Positions 43,919 to 52,750 of a stretch of 57,809 bases of DNA are shown here, in pieces. Both the position numbers and the translations under genes were made by a program. A model generated the notes under the pieces. The model saw only the letters and a list, made by a program, of their open reading frames with translations, had not been told where the DNA came from and did not search any database. The stretch comes from Lachnospiraceae bacterium (GTDB taxonomy: Bacteria; Bacillota; Clostridia; Lachnospirales; Lachnospiraceae): NCBI GenBank assembly GCA_013316825.1, contig WSLY01000015.1, forward strand, positions 1 through 57,809. The letters run 5' to 3'. Each line of letters opens with the position of its first letter. The first letter of the stretch is position 1.

Positions 43919-44560
43919 TTGGCTATGGATACAAGGACGGAGGCAAGGGCTGTGGCAAAGCAGAAGCCCTCAAAAAAGAAGACAAAGGGTGCAGCTATAA
44001 AGGCGAGCATCCTGATTTTGGTTATGATGGCGCTGATTATAGGCTATTACTATTATCTGAGCAATCGTGACAAGGAGAAAAAGGACGAATCGAAAGAGCT
44101 TACGGTGGCGCAGGAGCTGATTGCCAGAGACTTGGCGCGCAACTATCCGCCGACCGTCAGGGAGGTCATCCGTTTTTACAGTGAAATTACAAAGTGCTTT
44201 TACAGCAAAGAGTATGACAGTGGGGAACTGGAGCTTTTGGCTGCGCAGGCAAGGCTCTTGTATGATGACGAGCTGAATGAAAACAACGAGTGGGGCGGCT
44301 ATATGATAGAGCTGAAAGAGGATATCGATTACTTTGCAGAGAATTCGATCCGTATCACAAGCTACAGCCTGCCCGCCAGCACGGATGTGGATTATTTTGA
44401 GGATTCCGGCTATGAATTTGCCCGTTTTTACTGTACCTATTATTTGACAAGCGGCTCCTACAAACAGACGGTGGAGGAAGTATACCTGCTCAGGAAGGAT
44501 GAGGCGGGGCACTGGCGTATCTATGGCTGGGATTTGGCGGAGAATGTGAATCTCCAGTGA
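43919..44560 (+). CDS. membrane-anchored protein, DUF6715-like
   Basis: 213 residues: a Lys-rich N terminus (about 25), one membrane helix (about 29-46, then [13 protein letters not shown]) and an outer domain that looks like an NTF2/SnoaL-type fold ([22 protein letters not shown]...[12 protein letters not shown]). I associate this with DUF6715 by memory. The function is unknown. TTG 43919 is 9 nt after AGGAGG; ATG 43925 is an in-frame alternative at longer spacing. It is 25 bp after rnz and runs into tsaD. Confidence 0.65.
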   Translation: MAMDTRTEARAVAKQKPSKKKTKGAAIKASILILVMMALIIGYYYYLSNRDKEKKDESKELTVAQELIARDLARNYPPTVREVIRFYSEITKCFYSKEYDSGELELLAAQARLLYDDELNENNEWGGYMIELKEDIDYFAENSIRITSYSLPASTDVDYFEDSGYEFARFYCTYYLTSGSYKQTVEEVYLLRKDEAGHWRIYGWDLAENVNLQ

Positions 44561-44580
44561 CGGAGGAAAATAAGTTTTCT

Positions 44581-45603
44581 ATGAATCAGGATATCTTGAT
44601 ACTTGCCATCGAAAGCTCCTGTGACGAGACGGCGGCGGCGGTGGTGAAAAACGGGCGGGAAGTATGTTCCAATATCATTGCTTCCCAGATTTCCCTGCAC
44701 ACGCTCTATGGTGGGGTGGTGCCGGAGATTGCTTCCAGAAAGCATATTGAAAAAATAAATCAGGTGATTGAAGAGGCTTTGTCAGAAGCGGGCTATGCGC
44801 TTCAGGATATGGATGCGATAGCAGTCACTTACGGACCCGGGCTGGTGGGAGCGCTTTTAGTAGGTGTTTCCGAGGCAAAGGCAATCAGCTTTGCAACAGG
44901 CATCCCGCTTGTGGGCGTACATCATATTGAGGGGCATATCAGCGCCAATTACATAGAGAATAAAGAGTTGGAGCCGCCTTTTATCTGCCTTGTGGCGTCG
45001 GGAGGACATTCCCATCTGGTAGAGGTGAAGGATTACGGCAAATACGAAATCATCGGGCGGACAAGGGACGATGCGGCAGGAGAGGCGTTTGACAAAGTCG
45101 CGCGCGCCATTGGGCTTGGCTACCCGGGCGGTCCTAAGATAGACAGGGCGGCAAAAGAGGGCAATCCGCAGGCGATTCATTTTCCGCGTGCCAGAGTAGA
45201 GGACAATGACTATGATTTCAGCTTCAGCGGGTTAAAGTCGGCGGTCTTAAATTATATCAACGGTTGTCAGATGAAGGGAGAAACCATCCCTGTGGCGGAT
45301 ATTGCCGCTTCTTTTCAGCAGGCAGTGGTGGAGGTTCTGACGGAGCACTCCCTACGTGCAGTCAGGCAGTACGGGTATGACAAATTTGCCATTGCGGGAG
45401 GCGTTGCATCCAACTCTGCGCTGCGTGCCGCCTTGCAGACGGGCTGTGAGAAGCAGAAAATCCGCTTTTATTATCCGTCCCCCATTTTATGTACAGACAA
45501 TGCAGCCATGATAGGGGCGGCGGGGTATTATGAATTTATAAAAGGCGTGCGGAGCGGGCTTGATTTAAACGCCGTGCCGAATTTGAAGCTGGGGGAAGGA
45601 TAA
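44581..45603 (+). CDS. tsaD: tRNA t6A synthesis transferase TsaD
   Basis: A 340-residue ASKHA enzyme that transfers threonylcarbamoyl to A37. Metal motif HHIEGH, active loops [37 protein letters not shown] and [12 protein letters not shown] are all present. ATG 44581 (MNQDILIL) is preferred to a GTG at 44557 that overlaps the previous gene and lacks a site. It is separated from tsaB/tsaE by three genes but on the same strand. Confidence 0.96.
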   Translation: MNQDILILAIESSCDETAAAVVKNGREVCSNIIASQISLHTLYGGVVPEIASRKHIEKINQVIEEALSEAGYALQDMDAIAVTYGPGLVGALLVGVSEAKAISFATGIPLVGVHHIEGHISANYIENKELEPPFICLVASGGHSHLVEVKDYGKYEIIGRTRDDAAGEAFDKVARAIGLGYPGGPKIDRAAKEGNPQAIHFPRARVEDNDYDFSFSGLKSAVLNYINGCQMKGETIPVADIAASFQQAVVEVLTEHSLRAVRQYGYDKFAIAGGVASNSALRAALQTGCEKQKIRFYYPSPILCTDNAAMIGAAGYYEFIKGVRSGLDLNAVPNLKLGEG

Positions 45604-45669
45604 CGGGAGGATTGATTTTTAAGGCGCGGGGGATTTGAGCAGAAAAGCAGCGCAGAGATGAGGAAAACC

Positions 45670-46128
45670 ATGAAAACATATAATGTAGAGATACTTATCG
45701 CGATACCTATTGTGCTGGTGGTGCTGGTGGTTCCGGCATTGCTTCTGATTGGGTGCTTTGGAAGCAAAAACAGCCAAAGAAAGCGGCAGAAATTTCGGGA
45801 TCCGGCGGAAAGCAGCGGAACGATTTTGAGAATCTGGAAAACGACGGATTATCAACCGGAGGGACCGTACTATGAGCCGTGGGTGGTGGAATATTCTTAC
45901 TATGCCGGCGGCATCCTGTATAAAAAAAATTTTCAGACAAATAACAGAAAGGTAGCGCATAGCCTGCAGGCAAACGACAAGATTACGGTGTATTATGACA
46001 GGCAGAATCCGGATAACGCCGTGACGTCGGTACAGATGGAGCAGGAAAAATCACTATGGAAGAATATGCTGATAGGTTTTCTTATTTTTACCCTTATCGT
46101 AGCTGCCTGCAGTATTTTCTTTGTGTAG
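45670..46128 (+). CDS. DUF3592-like two-helix membrane protein
   Basis: 152 residues: an N-terminal helix (about 5-28), a soluble beta domain (GTILRIWKTTDYQPEGPYYEPWVVEYSYYAGG, then NDKITVYYDRQNPDNAVT) and a C-terminal helix (about 130-150). This is the DUF3592 architecture; the function is unknown. ATG 45670 follows GAGGAAAA, while 45658 would put that site inside the gene. It sits between tsaD and ispD. Confidence 0.75.
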   Translation: MKTYNVEILIAIPIVLVVLVVPALLLIGCFGSKNSQRKRQKFRDPAESSGTILRIWKTTDYQPEGPYYEPWVVEYSYYAGGILYKKNFQTNNRKVAHSLQANDKITVYYDRQNPDNAVTSVQMEQEKSLWKNMLIGFLIFTLIVAACSIFFV

Positions 46129-46158
46129 CGGGACAATGGCAAAAGAAAGGATCTGGCG

Positions 46159-46920
46159 ATGAAAGAGAGATGTACGGCAATACTTTTGGCAGCAGGAGTC
46201 GGCAGCCGGATGCGGGGAGTGAAAAGCGATGTGGCAAAGCAATACATGCCGATTTTGGGAAGACCGCTTATCTGGTATACTTTGCGGATATTTGAAAAAT
46301 CTCCGATTATTGATGATATTATTTTGGTAGTGGGCAGGGGGGAGCTGGAATATGCCCGCGAAAATATAGTAGAAAAATATGAGTTTTGTAAGGTGGACAG
46401 GCTGATAGAGGGAGGAAGGGAAAGGTATCTTTCCGTTAGAAAAGCCTTGCGTCTGATTGAAGAGGATGATTTGACGCGTTCTAATCGGGATGGATATATT
46501 TTTATCCATGACGGCGTGCGTCCCTTTGTCACGGAAAAGCTGATAGAGGATACGTATCAGGCGGCGAGGGAGGAATGTGCTTCCTGTGCGGCGATTCCGG
46601 TTAAGGATACGATAAAAATGGTAGGAAAACGCAATGTGGTGGAAAAAACACTGGACAGAAACGTTCTTTATGCGGCGCAGACGCCGCAGGTATTTTTTAC
46701 GCCGATGATTATAGAGGCATATAAGATGCTGGAGGAAAGAAAGGAAGAGCTGGAAGAAAAAGGTATCACGATGACGGATGACGCCATGGTGGTGGAGACT
46801 ATGCTGGGACGTCCTGTCAAACTGGTAACGGCGTATGAGGAAAACATAAAGATAACCACCCCCATAGATTTGGAGGTGGCGAAGCTTTTGGCTGAGGAAA
46901 GGCGCAGAGACTATCTGTAG
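46159..46920 (+). CDS. ispD: 2-C-methyl-D-erythritol 4-phosphate cytidylyltransferase
   Basis: A 253-residue nucleotidyltransferase of the MEP isoprenoid pathway, joining CTP and MEP to CDP-ME. Seen: ILLAAGVGSRMRG with the KQYMPILGRPL helix, GGRERYLSVRKAL, FIHDGVRPFV, AAIPVKDTIK, and the DDAMVVE to NIKITTPIDL end. AAAGGAT precedes the ATG. Its last 10 bp overlap a convergent gene. Confidence 0.95.
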   Translation: MKERCTAILLAAGVGSRMRGVKSDVAKQYMPILGRPLIWYTLRIFEKSPIIDDIILVVGRGELEYARENIVEKYEFCKVDRLIEGGRERYLSVRKALRLIEEDDLTRSNRDGYIFIHDGVRPFVTEKLIEDTYQAAREECASCAAIPVKDTIKMVGKRNVVEKTLDRNVLYAAQTPQVFFTPMIIEAYKMLEERKEELEEKGITMTDDAMVVETMLGRPVKLVTAYEENIKITTPIDLEVAKLLAEERRRDYL

Positions 46921-48395
46921 ATGCCGTAAAAATGACCGGCATATTCGTTAAACTGCGTCTCTTCTATTTTCTTCATGAATATGGTAACATCCTTTTCTCC
47001 AAATACAAATTCCATGTGAACAGAGCCTACAAAGGTATCTATGATATGGATTTTGAGGTAGAAGGTGTTTTCTGACAGCCACATGCCGCTGGAAGCGCAG
47101 TGCATGTTATAAATGGGGAAAATGCCCGAAACGCAGGTATTCAGCCCAAAAGGAATGGAGCATGTCTCTCCCCGCAGCGTATAGTGCAGAAAGCCTTCCT
47201 TTTGCGTAAAGGAAAGAGAAATATCGGAAAAGTCATGACTGTCTGCCGTAAGGCGGGCAGTTTTTTGATTGATTTCTGCCGCGCAGGTGCAGGCTTCCAA
47301 AAAGGAAGCGCCGGTTATGGCAGGTGATGAGGGATGCAGGTGTTTCTTTAAGGGTGACAGGGAGAGCGAGGCAAGTCTTTTGGTAAGTCTGTCCGTGCTT
47401 TCCGATTCTTCCTTTTCGCTTAAGGGGCAGGTATCAAGCGCCGGCAGGATTTCGTCGTAGAAGCTGTTGTAAATCAAATCGTTGCCCCCGTTAAGTCCCT
47501 GTGTATCTGCCGTTGTCACCATTATCATATCTTGCTCAGGGAGGCAGAGCGCAAGCTGTCCGCCCATGCCATAGCACACAAAACCGTTGTGGCAGGTATG
47601 CCATAGCTGGTACCCGTAGCCCTGTCTTTCGCTGATAACGCCGCCTGTCAAGGCGTTTGGCGTCAGATTAGAGGTCATTTCTTCTATAAATTCTTCAGGC
47701 AGAAGTTGTTTTTCTTCTATTTTTCCTTTTTTCAGCAGAAGATACCCCAAAAGGAGCAAATCTCTTGAGGTTGCCATGAGCCCGCTTCCGCCCTGAGAAT
47801 CTCCGAAATCATTTTTCAGCACATAGGAAGCCTTGGACCAGCCGATTGCATCAAAAATACGTTCTCTTAAAAAGTCAAGCAGAGGCTTGCCTGAAAGACG
47901 CTCTACCAGTGCACAGAGTACGTGGGAGGCTGAGGTATCATAATGAAAAACAGTCCCGGGCTTGTGGGAGGGCGGCGTGGTAAAAAAGCTTTCCACCCAT
48001 TCCTTTTTGATGTCATGTTTGTAAGTTGTAGAGGCGTGACAGGTGCGCATCATAAGCAAATCGCGGATTGTCATGGAGGCTATCCATGGATGTACCTGTT
48101 CGGGCAGCTTGTCGGGAAAATAGCCTGCGATGGCATCCGAAAGCTTTAACTTGCCGTCGGCGGCAAGGATGCCGATGGCAATGGCATTTAGGGTTTTACA
48201 GATAGAAAACATGCGGTGCAGGCTGTCCGCACTACAGGGCGCAAAATATCCTTCTGCGACGAGCTTATCGTGACGCAGTAACAGGATGCTGTGCATGGGA
48301 ACCTGATAGGTTTCCAGACGGTCTAAAAAACGGTGAATGGAGTCGGCGGGAATCCCTGCCGTGATAGGCGGCGCCGGCAAAAACAAGTTATGCAT
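46911..48395 (-). CDS. serine beta-lactamase-like hydrolase
   Basis: 494 residues. Residues 15-340 are a class C beta-lactamase/penicillin-binding fold: FSICKTL with Ser64-x-x-Lys67, HYDTSAS with Tyr152, and CYGMGGQ in the third-motif position. The last 130 residues form a beta-rich domain of unknown use. No signal peptide is visible, so a cytosolic esterase or D-amino acid peptidase role is more likely than drug resistance. TGAGGA precedes the ATG. It ends within the ispD 3' end, and is likely co-transcribed with the GGDEF gene upstream (19 bp). Confidence 0.85.
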   Translation of the reverse strand: MHNLFLPAPPITAGIPADSIHRFLDRLETYQVPMHSILLLRHDKLVAEGYFAPCSADSLHRMFSICKTLNAIAIGILAADGKLKLSDAIAGYFPDKLPEQVHPWIASMTIRDLLMMRTCHASTTYKHDIKKEWVESFFTTPPSHKPGTVFHYDTSASHVLCALVERLSGKPLLDFLRERIFDAIGWSKASYVLKNDFGDSQGGSGLMATSRDLLLLGYLLLKKGKIEEKQLLPEEFIEEMTSNLTPNALTGGVISERQGYGYQLWHTCHNGFVCYGMGGQLALCLPEQDMIMVTTADTQGLNGGNDLIYNSFYDEILPALDTCPLSEKEESESTDRLTKRLASLSLSPLKKHLHPSSPAITGASFLEACTCAAEINQKTARLTADSHDFSDISLSFTQKEGFLHYTLRGETCSIPFGLNTCVSGIFPIYNMHCASSGMWLSENTFYLKIHIIDTFVGSVHMEFVFGEKDVTIFMKKIEETQFNEYAGHFYGIYR

Positions 48396-48414
48396 AATAT
48401 GTCCTCATTGTTTT

Positions 48415-50382
48415 TCAAAGGGGGGGTTTTTTCTTCTTTTCCTCATACAACAAAGCATCAGCCTGCTCGATTGCCTCTTCCAAAGAAAAATGGCTGTCTG
48501 ACTTGGGGCTGAAAAGACCTGCCGAAACCGTAATGGCATAAGGTTTTTTCTCCTTGGCGGCTACGTCGGCAAGGTAATGGTTCAGGGAAGCCTGCAGCTT
48601 TTTGGTATCGGGCAGAGTTTCGAAGCTTGCCAGCACGGCGAATTCATCGCCGCCGATTCTTCCGGCAAGACTGTTTGGAAATACACTTTCTAATGCGTGG
48701 GCACAGGAACGAATGGCAAAATCCCCTTCTCCGTGTCCGTAAATGTCATTAATCTGTTTTAAATAATTTAAGTCGGCGTAGGCAAACAGAATATTGAAAT
48801 GTGTTTTTTCAGCCTGTTCGATAAAGTCCGTTGCCTTTTTGTAGAAGCCTCTGCGGTTTAAGATACCCGTCAGCTCATCTTTGCCGGAAATGGCATCCAA
48901 CTGCAGGTTTTCTCTTTGCAGACGCAGAACAAGGTCGTCTTTTTCGGCAAGCAGCGTGCGGCGGATATCAAACATGTTCATCAGCTTGATGGCGATACTT
49001 AACTGGTAACACAAAAACTCTACATAATGGAAATTGTCAAAACTGATGTCGCAGAGCATAAAACCATATTGAAGCTCACGGGAATACAAATCAATCATCA
49101 CATAGGTTTTGCGTGTATCCGGCATAAAGGGATGCCGGTAGAGGTCGTCAATGGCAATCTGCTGCGTCGTTCTCTTCGGTACAACAGCGTTTCCTTTTTC
49201 TAGGTATGCACGCAGATAAAGCGCATCCGGTTTTTTCCAGACTTCGCCAAAGTGGTGGGCGGTAGGCGCCTTGAGCGTAAAAAGGAAACAACTCTCCAAG
49301 TCTGCAATGGTAAGGCATTCTAAAATCTGGGTATAGTTTTGTTCGCCATTTTCATCCAAAGTCAGCATGTTGCGGGAAAGAATGTTCATATTGTGGTTCA
49401 TTTTTATCAGGCGGCGGTTGCTTTCGGTCAGGCTTGCTTTTTCAAATAGAAGGTCCTGCTCGTCGGTCTGCTTCTGGGTCAGTACTTCATCTGCAGAAAG
49501 AACGCCCACGGAGCCGCGGCAGATAAAGCGTGTGTCTACAAAGAAGGTTTCTGCCGTCCGGGTAGTGCCGTCTAAGAGCTTGCGGTGCCCCTGCAGAAAA
49601 GCGCGAAAGCCCAGCTCAGCCGCATCCGCACGGACTGTGGCAAGGGGCGGGGACAGGTATTTGGCTGTTTCAATGTCGTCAAAGCCGATAACCGAAATTT
49701 GTTCGCCAACGGCAATATGACGGTCAGAGAGCGCTTTGTAGACGGTGGCTGCCATAGCGTCGTTGCCGCAGACAATGGCGTCCAAATCCGGATTTTCATT
49801 GAGCAGCTCTTCAACGGCGCTTCTGCAGTCGGAGTCAAACTTGGCAAATTTCATGGCGCTCTCCGGTATGGGAAGGTCGTATTCGGAGAGGACTTGCTTG
49901 TATGCGGCGAGACGTTCACAGGAATCGGAATTGTCCAGATAACCGGTAATCATGCCGATGTGCTGCCGGTGTTCTTTTTCTATCAGATGCCGGATACCGT
50001 CTGAAAAACCGTTTTTGTTGTTGTAGCGTACACAAGAGTAGCCTTTCTCATCAGAGGCAATCAGAATAATAGGATACCCGTCAAAAGAAGCAAGAATTTC
50101 AAGACAGCGTTCTTTGGTGGTAGTACATCCGATTGTGCTCAGGCACAAAAGAATCATATCCAAAGAAGCGACCTGCGCATAGGAGAGCAGGGTGTTGTAC
50201 TGGTATTCATAGCGCTGCAGGGAATCTTCTTTTACATAGTAATCTATGTACTTGACCGGCAGAATAAACAGATTGTCGCCAAGCTGCTCCGCTGCTTTGA
50301 TGGCGCCCTTACAGATAGAATTGGAAAAATCGTCTTCTACATTGCCCACAATCAAACCGATATTATATCTTGCTTTTGCCAT
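48415..50382 (-). CDS. LacI-type ligand-binding domain fused to GGDEF
   Basis: 655 residues, soluble. Residues 1-290 are a LacI/Peripla_BP_3-type sensor (NIGLIVGNVEDDFSNSICKGA, CGNDAMAATVYKAL, ISVIGFDDIETAKYL), without the usual DNA-binding head or signal. A middle region (300-480) is helical and GAF-like; the GGDEF domain follows, with KDELTGILNRRGF and RIGGDEF (577-581). It should be a cytosolic diguanylate cyclase switched by a small ligand, perhaps a sugar. ATG 50382 (MAKARY) follows GGAGGAAG; a longer start is rejected. The ligand is unknown. Confidence 0.88.
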   Translation of the reverse strand: MAKARYNIGLIVGNVEDDFSNSICKGAIKAAEQLGDNLFILPVKYIDYYVKEDSLQRYEYQYNTLLSYAQVASLDMILLCLSTIGCTTTKERCLEILASFDGYPIILIASDEKGYSCVRYNNKNGFSDGIRHLIEKEHRQHIGMITGYLDNSDSCERLAAYKQVLSEYDLPIPESAMKFAKFDSDCRSAVEELLNENPDLDAIVCGNDAMAATVYKALSDRHIAVGEQISVIGFDDIETAKYLSPPLATVRADAAELGFRAFLQGHRKLLDGTTRTAETFFVDTRFICRGSVGVLSADEVLTQKQTDEQDLLFEKASLTESNRRLIKMNHNMNILSRNMLTLDENGEQNYTQILECLTIADLESCFLFTLKAPTAHHFGEVWKKPDALYLRAYLEKGNAVVPKRTTQQIAIDDLYRHPFMPDTRKTYVMIDLYSRELQYGFMLCDISFDNFHYVEFLCYQLSIAIKLMNMFDIRRTLLAEKDDLVLRLQRENLQLDAISGKDELTGILNRRGFYKKATDFIEQAEKTHFNILFAYADLNYLKQINDIYGHGEGDFAIRSCAHALESVFPNSLAGRIGGDEFAVLASFETLPDTKKLQASLNHYLADVAAKEKKPYAITVSAGLFSPKSDSHFSLEEAIEQADALLYEEKKKKPPL

Positions 50383-50443
50383 ACTTCCTCCGGTTCCGCC
50401 GCATAAGCGGCAATTCAGAAAAAGAAAATTTTTATCTAGTACT

Positions 50444-50472
50444 ATTGTATCAGTTGCGAGGGAAAAATACAA
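50444..50472 (-). promoter_or_regulatory. promoter of the sensor-GGDEF gene
   Basis: Minus strand: TTGTAT, 17 bp, TACAAT, about 60 bp before the start codon. Confidence 0.65.
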
Positions 50473-50563
50473 TATGAAGCGAAAGGTAATAAAATTTTTA
50501 CCTCCACAATTTCATAGGTATTTATAATATTTTGCAGGACTTTAATAGAATCCTCCAAACAAA

Positions 50564-50869
50564 ATGCGGCAATCCAATGGGCTTTGGTATGAACGGAAAG
50601 GCGACTGCTACAGACACTATTTACAAGAGCATAAAAAAGCAATCTACACCACGCTGTTGACAAGCGGCAAATCAGACAATTACCTTGCCGATATTGAAAA
50701 GCAGGCGCAGGAACGCTTTGAAAGGCGCATAGAAGACATGAAACAGGCACAGAATAAGAATATCACGGAACAACTAAAGGCTGAAAACGCCTTAGAATGG
50801 GGCTGGAGAATGAATAACATAAGGGCGTGTGCGATGGAAATTGTGAATGAGGAAATCATTTATTGCTAA
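50564..50869 (+). CDS. TnpV-like transposon protein, N-terminally short
   Basis: 101 residues matching the TnpV family of clostridial mobile elements: YLQEHKKAIYTTLLTSGKSD, LADIEKQAQERFERRIEDM, ITEQLKAENALEWGWRMNNI, and the ending EIVNEEIIYC. Full-length TnpV usually has about 20 more N-terminal residues; here the start is unconvincing and there is no clear ribosome site, so this is probably a remnant. It marks the border between the chromosomal genes to the left and an AT-richer accessory stretch to the right. TnpV's role is not established; it is found with site-specific recombinases, none of which remain here. Confidence 0.75.
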   Translation: MRQSNGLWYERKGDCYRHYLQEHKKAIYTTLLTSGKSDNYLADIEKQAQERFERRIEDMKQAQNKNITEQLKAENALEWGWRMNNIRACAMEIVNEEIIYC

Positions 50870-50895
50870 AGGTAAATAAGTCGATATAAAAAGAG

Positions 50896-50928
50896 GCTGG
50901 CAGGAAATTTTCCTGCCAGCTTGTTTTA
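50896..50928. terminator. bidirectional terminator after TnpV remnant
   Basis: GCTGGCAGGAAA (50896-50907) pairs with TTTCCTGCCAGC (50909-50920); TTGTTTT follows on the plus side and A-rich sequence on the other. It serves the convergent TetR gene too. Confidence 0.8.
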
Positions 50929-51444
50929 TGAGTTTTGATTTAACCCAGAGGTGATAGTTTCGTTAATATGCTTTTGTATCTGTTCGGGCGTTTCATCAAA
51001 ATCATATTTTATCCACTGATAGATGATGCCGAAGTATCCATAGATAAGAAAGGACATAAGATACGAGGCTTGCTTGTCGTATGTTTCCCCTGATGGTATC
51101 AAATCCTCAAGCGCACGCATAATGACGGAAATAAGATTATTGTGATAAAGCATTGAAAACAGATGCCTATTATCATATATGAATGCTGCCAAATCAGCTT
51201 CCTTTCCCTGTTCGTCGCTTTCATGTTTATTAGAATACTGCTCCCATTCATATTTTATCTTGAAAAGAAGCATTTCCTCTTTGCTGTTTTTGTTTTCAAA
51301 ATATCTGTAAAAAGTAGTTCTGCCAATGTCGGATTCCTTGCAAATCGAGTTTACATTGATTGTATCAAAGTCTTGGGTTTTCATCAGCTTGATAAGTGCG
51401 TCTGCAAGACATAGTTTCATAAATGCTGTTTGATTTTTCTTCAT
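50926..51444 (-). CDS. TetR-family regulator next to the hydrolase gene
   Basis: 172 residues. DNA-binding part: LADALIKLMKTQDFDTINVNSI then SDIGRTTFYRYFENK. The remaining helices include a C-terminal TetR_C-like part (FLIYGYFGIIYQWIKYDF). It faces away from the hydrolase gene at 51512 with 67 bp between them and probably controls both. AT-rich codon use differs from the left part of the window, in line with an accessory origin. The ribosome site is a distant GGGGGA, so translation may be weak. Confidence 0.88.
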   Translation of the reverse strand: MKKNQTAFMKLCLADALIKLMKTQDFDTINVNSICKESDIGRTTFYRYFENKNSKEEMLLFKIKYEWEQYSNKHESDEQGKEADLAAFIYDNRHLFSMLYHNNLISVIMRALEDLIPSGETYDKQASYLMSFLIYGYFGIIYQWIKYDFDETPEQIQKHINETITSGLNQNS

Positions 51445-51464
51445 AAAGGAACAAAATCCCCCTT

Positions 51465-51493
51465 TTTGTACCGCATAGAGATTATTCTGTCAA
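51465..51493 (-). promoter_or_regulatory. promoter in the TetR/hydrolase intergenic space
   Basis: Minus strand: TTGACA, 17 bp, TACAAA. The same 67 bp must hold the plus-strand promoter for the hydrolase; an operator shared by both is likely but no strong dyad was identified. Confidence 0.55.
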
Positions 51494-51511
51494 GCGGAAG
51501 GAGATTTATTT

Positions 51512-52480
51512 ATGAAAAAAGTCTTGAAAATAGTGGGGCTTGTGATTTTAGTGATTATCATTTTAATCGTCCTTATAGTGGGATTCCTGCTGATTAAAAA
51601 CTACATGGATTCTCAAAAGCCTTGGCTGGAGAAAGATTACTACACGCAGTTCCGGTCTGATTCGGAATTAGAGAAAAAGTATGCAGGGCTTGGAGGTTAT
51701 GAAGTTTCCAACGAGACAGTTAAATCCGAGGATAAGACGATAGGAAATATCCGTATTTGGTATCCATCTGAAATGAAGAATAATCAAGATGATTATCCAA
51801 TGGTGGTTGTTGTAAACGGCAGCAATACAGCGGCATTGAATTATGAAGCTTATTTTGAAAGGCTTGCTTCGTGGGGATTTATTGTTGTTGGTAATGATGA
51901 CAGACAGTCGGGAATAGGAATATCCACCTCACAGACCTTGGATTATATGTTGGAGCAAAATCAAAATTCCAACAGCCTGTTTTATGAAAAAATTGATACC
52001 CAAAATATTGGAATTGCCGGATATTCACAGGGTGGTGCGGGTGCGATTAGAGCGGTAACTGAATGTGAGAACGGCAGTCTTTATAAAACAATTTTTACGG
52101 GTAGTGCAGCTCATTCCTACCTTGCACAGATGTGGGGAGGATATGACGCTTCTAAAGTGTCAATTCCGTGGTTTATGACTGCTGCTACCGGAAATTCTGA
52201 TGATACCGGCGCAACGGACGCAACGAAAGAGTGGCTTGGCGTTGCTCCGTTATCCTCTCTGATTGAGAATTACAATGCTATGTCGGACAATGTATTTAAG
52301 CTTCGTGCAAGAGTTGCAGGAGCGGAGCATGAGGAAATGCAGATGAAGACCGATGGATATATGACGGCGTGGATGTTATACCAGTTACAGGGAGATGAAG
52401 AAGCCGGTAAAGCACTTATAGGCGAAAATGCAGAAATCCTAAACAACGCCAACTGGCAGGATATTGAGAAAAACGAATAA
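51512..52480 (+). CDS. membrane-anchored alpha/beta hydrolase
   Basis: 322 residues. One N-terminal membrane helix (about 5-30, rich in Ile/Val/Leu) is followed by an outer alpha/beta-hydrolase domain with the nucleophile elbow GYSQGGAGA, an oxyanion segment VVVVNGSNTAALNYEAYFERLASWGFIVVGND, and a likely catalytic His in AGAEHEEMQ. It resembles the chlorophyllase/PET-hydrolase-like group of esterases. AAGGAG precedes the ATG. The substrate is unknown; divergent regulation by the TetR gene suggests induction by a small molecule. Confidence 0.85.
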   Translation: MKKVLKIVGLVILVIIILIVLIVGFLLIKNYMDSQKPWLEKDYYTQFRSDSELEKKYAGLGGYEVSNETVKSEDKTIGNIRIWYPSEMKNNQDDYPMVVVVNGSNTAALNYEAYFERLASWGFIVVGNDDRQSGIGISTSQTLDYMLEQNQNSNSLFYEKIDTQNIGIAGYSQGGAGAIRAVTECENGSLYKTIFTGSAAHSYLAQMWGGYDASKVSIPWFMTAATGNSDDTGATDATKEWLGVAPLSSLIENYNAMSDNVFKLRARVAGAEHEEMQMKTDGYMTAWMLYQLQGDEEAGKALIGENAEILNNANWQDIEKNE

Positions 52481-52490
52481 GGATTAAAAT

Positions 52491-52677
52491 ATGGAAACGA
52501 TTGGATAATCTGCCCTATCTGCGGCAGGAAAACACACAACAAAATACGAAAAGATACGGAGCTGAAAAAATTCCCTCTTACTGTCCGAAATGCAAACAGG
52601 AAACATTGATTACCGTAGAAGATATGCAGATAATTCGCACTTTACAGTTGCGCGATTCCCCAAAACAGCACTTATAG
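52491..52677 (+). pseudogene. frameshifted KTR cysteine-rich mobile-element protein
   Basis: Reading across two frames gives a protein of about 62 residues with DWIICPICGRKTHNKIR, then KFPL and YCPKCKQETLI, the pattern of the small cysteine-rich KTR protein carried by Tn916-like conjugative transposons. Two one-base losses break it: near the start codon (ATGGAAACG where GGAAAAC is expected) and near 52573 (CTTACTGT where CTTTACTGT is expected). The first frame stops almost at once. It shows that the region once carried part of a conjugative element. A sequencing error cannot be excluded. Confidence 0.8.
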
Positions 52678-52682
52678 ATTGG

Positions 52683-52711
52683 TTGTGCCTTGCCGGAGAA
52701 AATATTATACT
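52683..52711 (+). promoter_or_regulatory. promoter of the XRE/GyrI-like regulator
   Basis: TTGTGC, 17 bp, TATACT, about 40 bp before the start codon. Confidence 0.6.
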
Positions 52712-52750
52712 TAAGGAGTCGCGGCGCAAAAAAGAGAAGGAGAATATTTT

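Noticed and set aside
46911..48395. Beta-lactam resistance gene
   Set aside because: The active-site motifs are class C-like, but there is no signal peptide and the third motif is not KTG; a resistance role is not supported.
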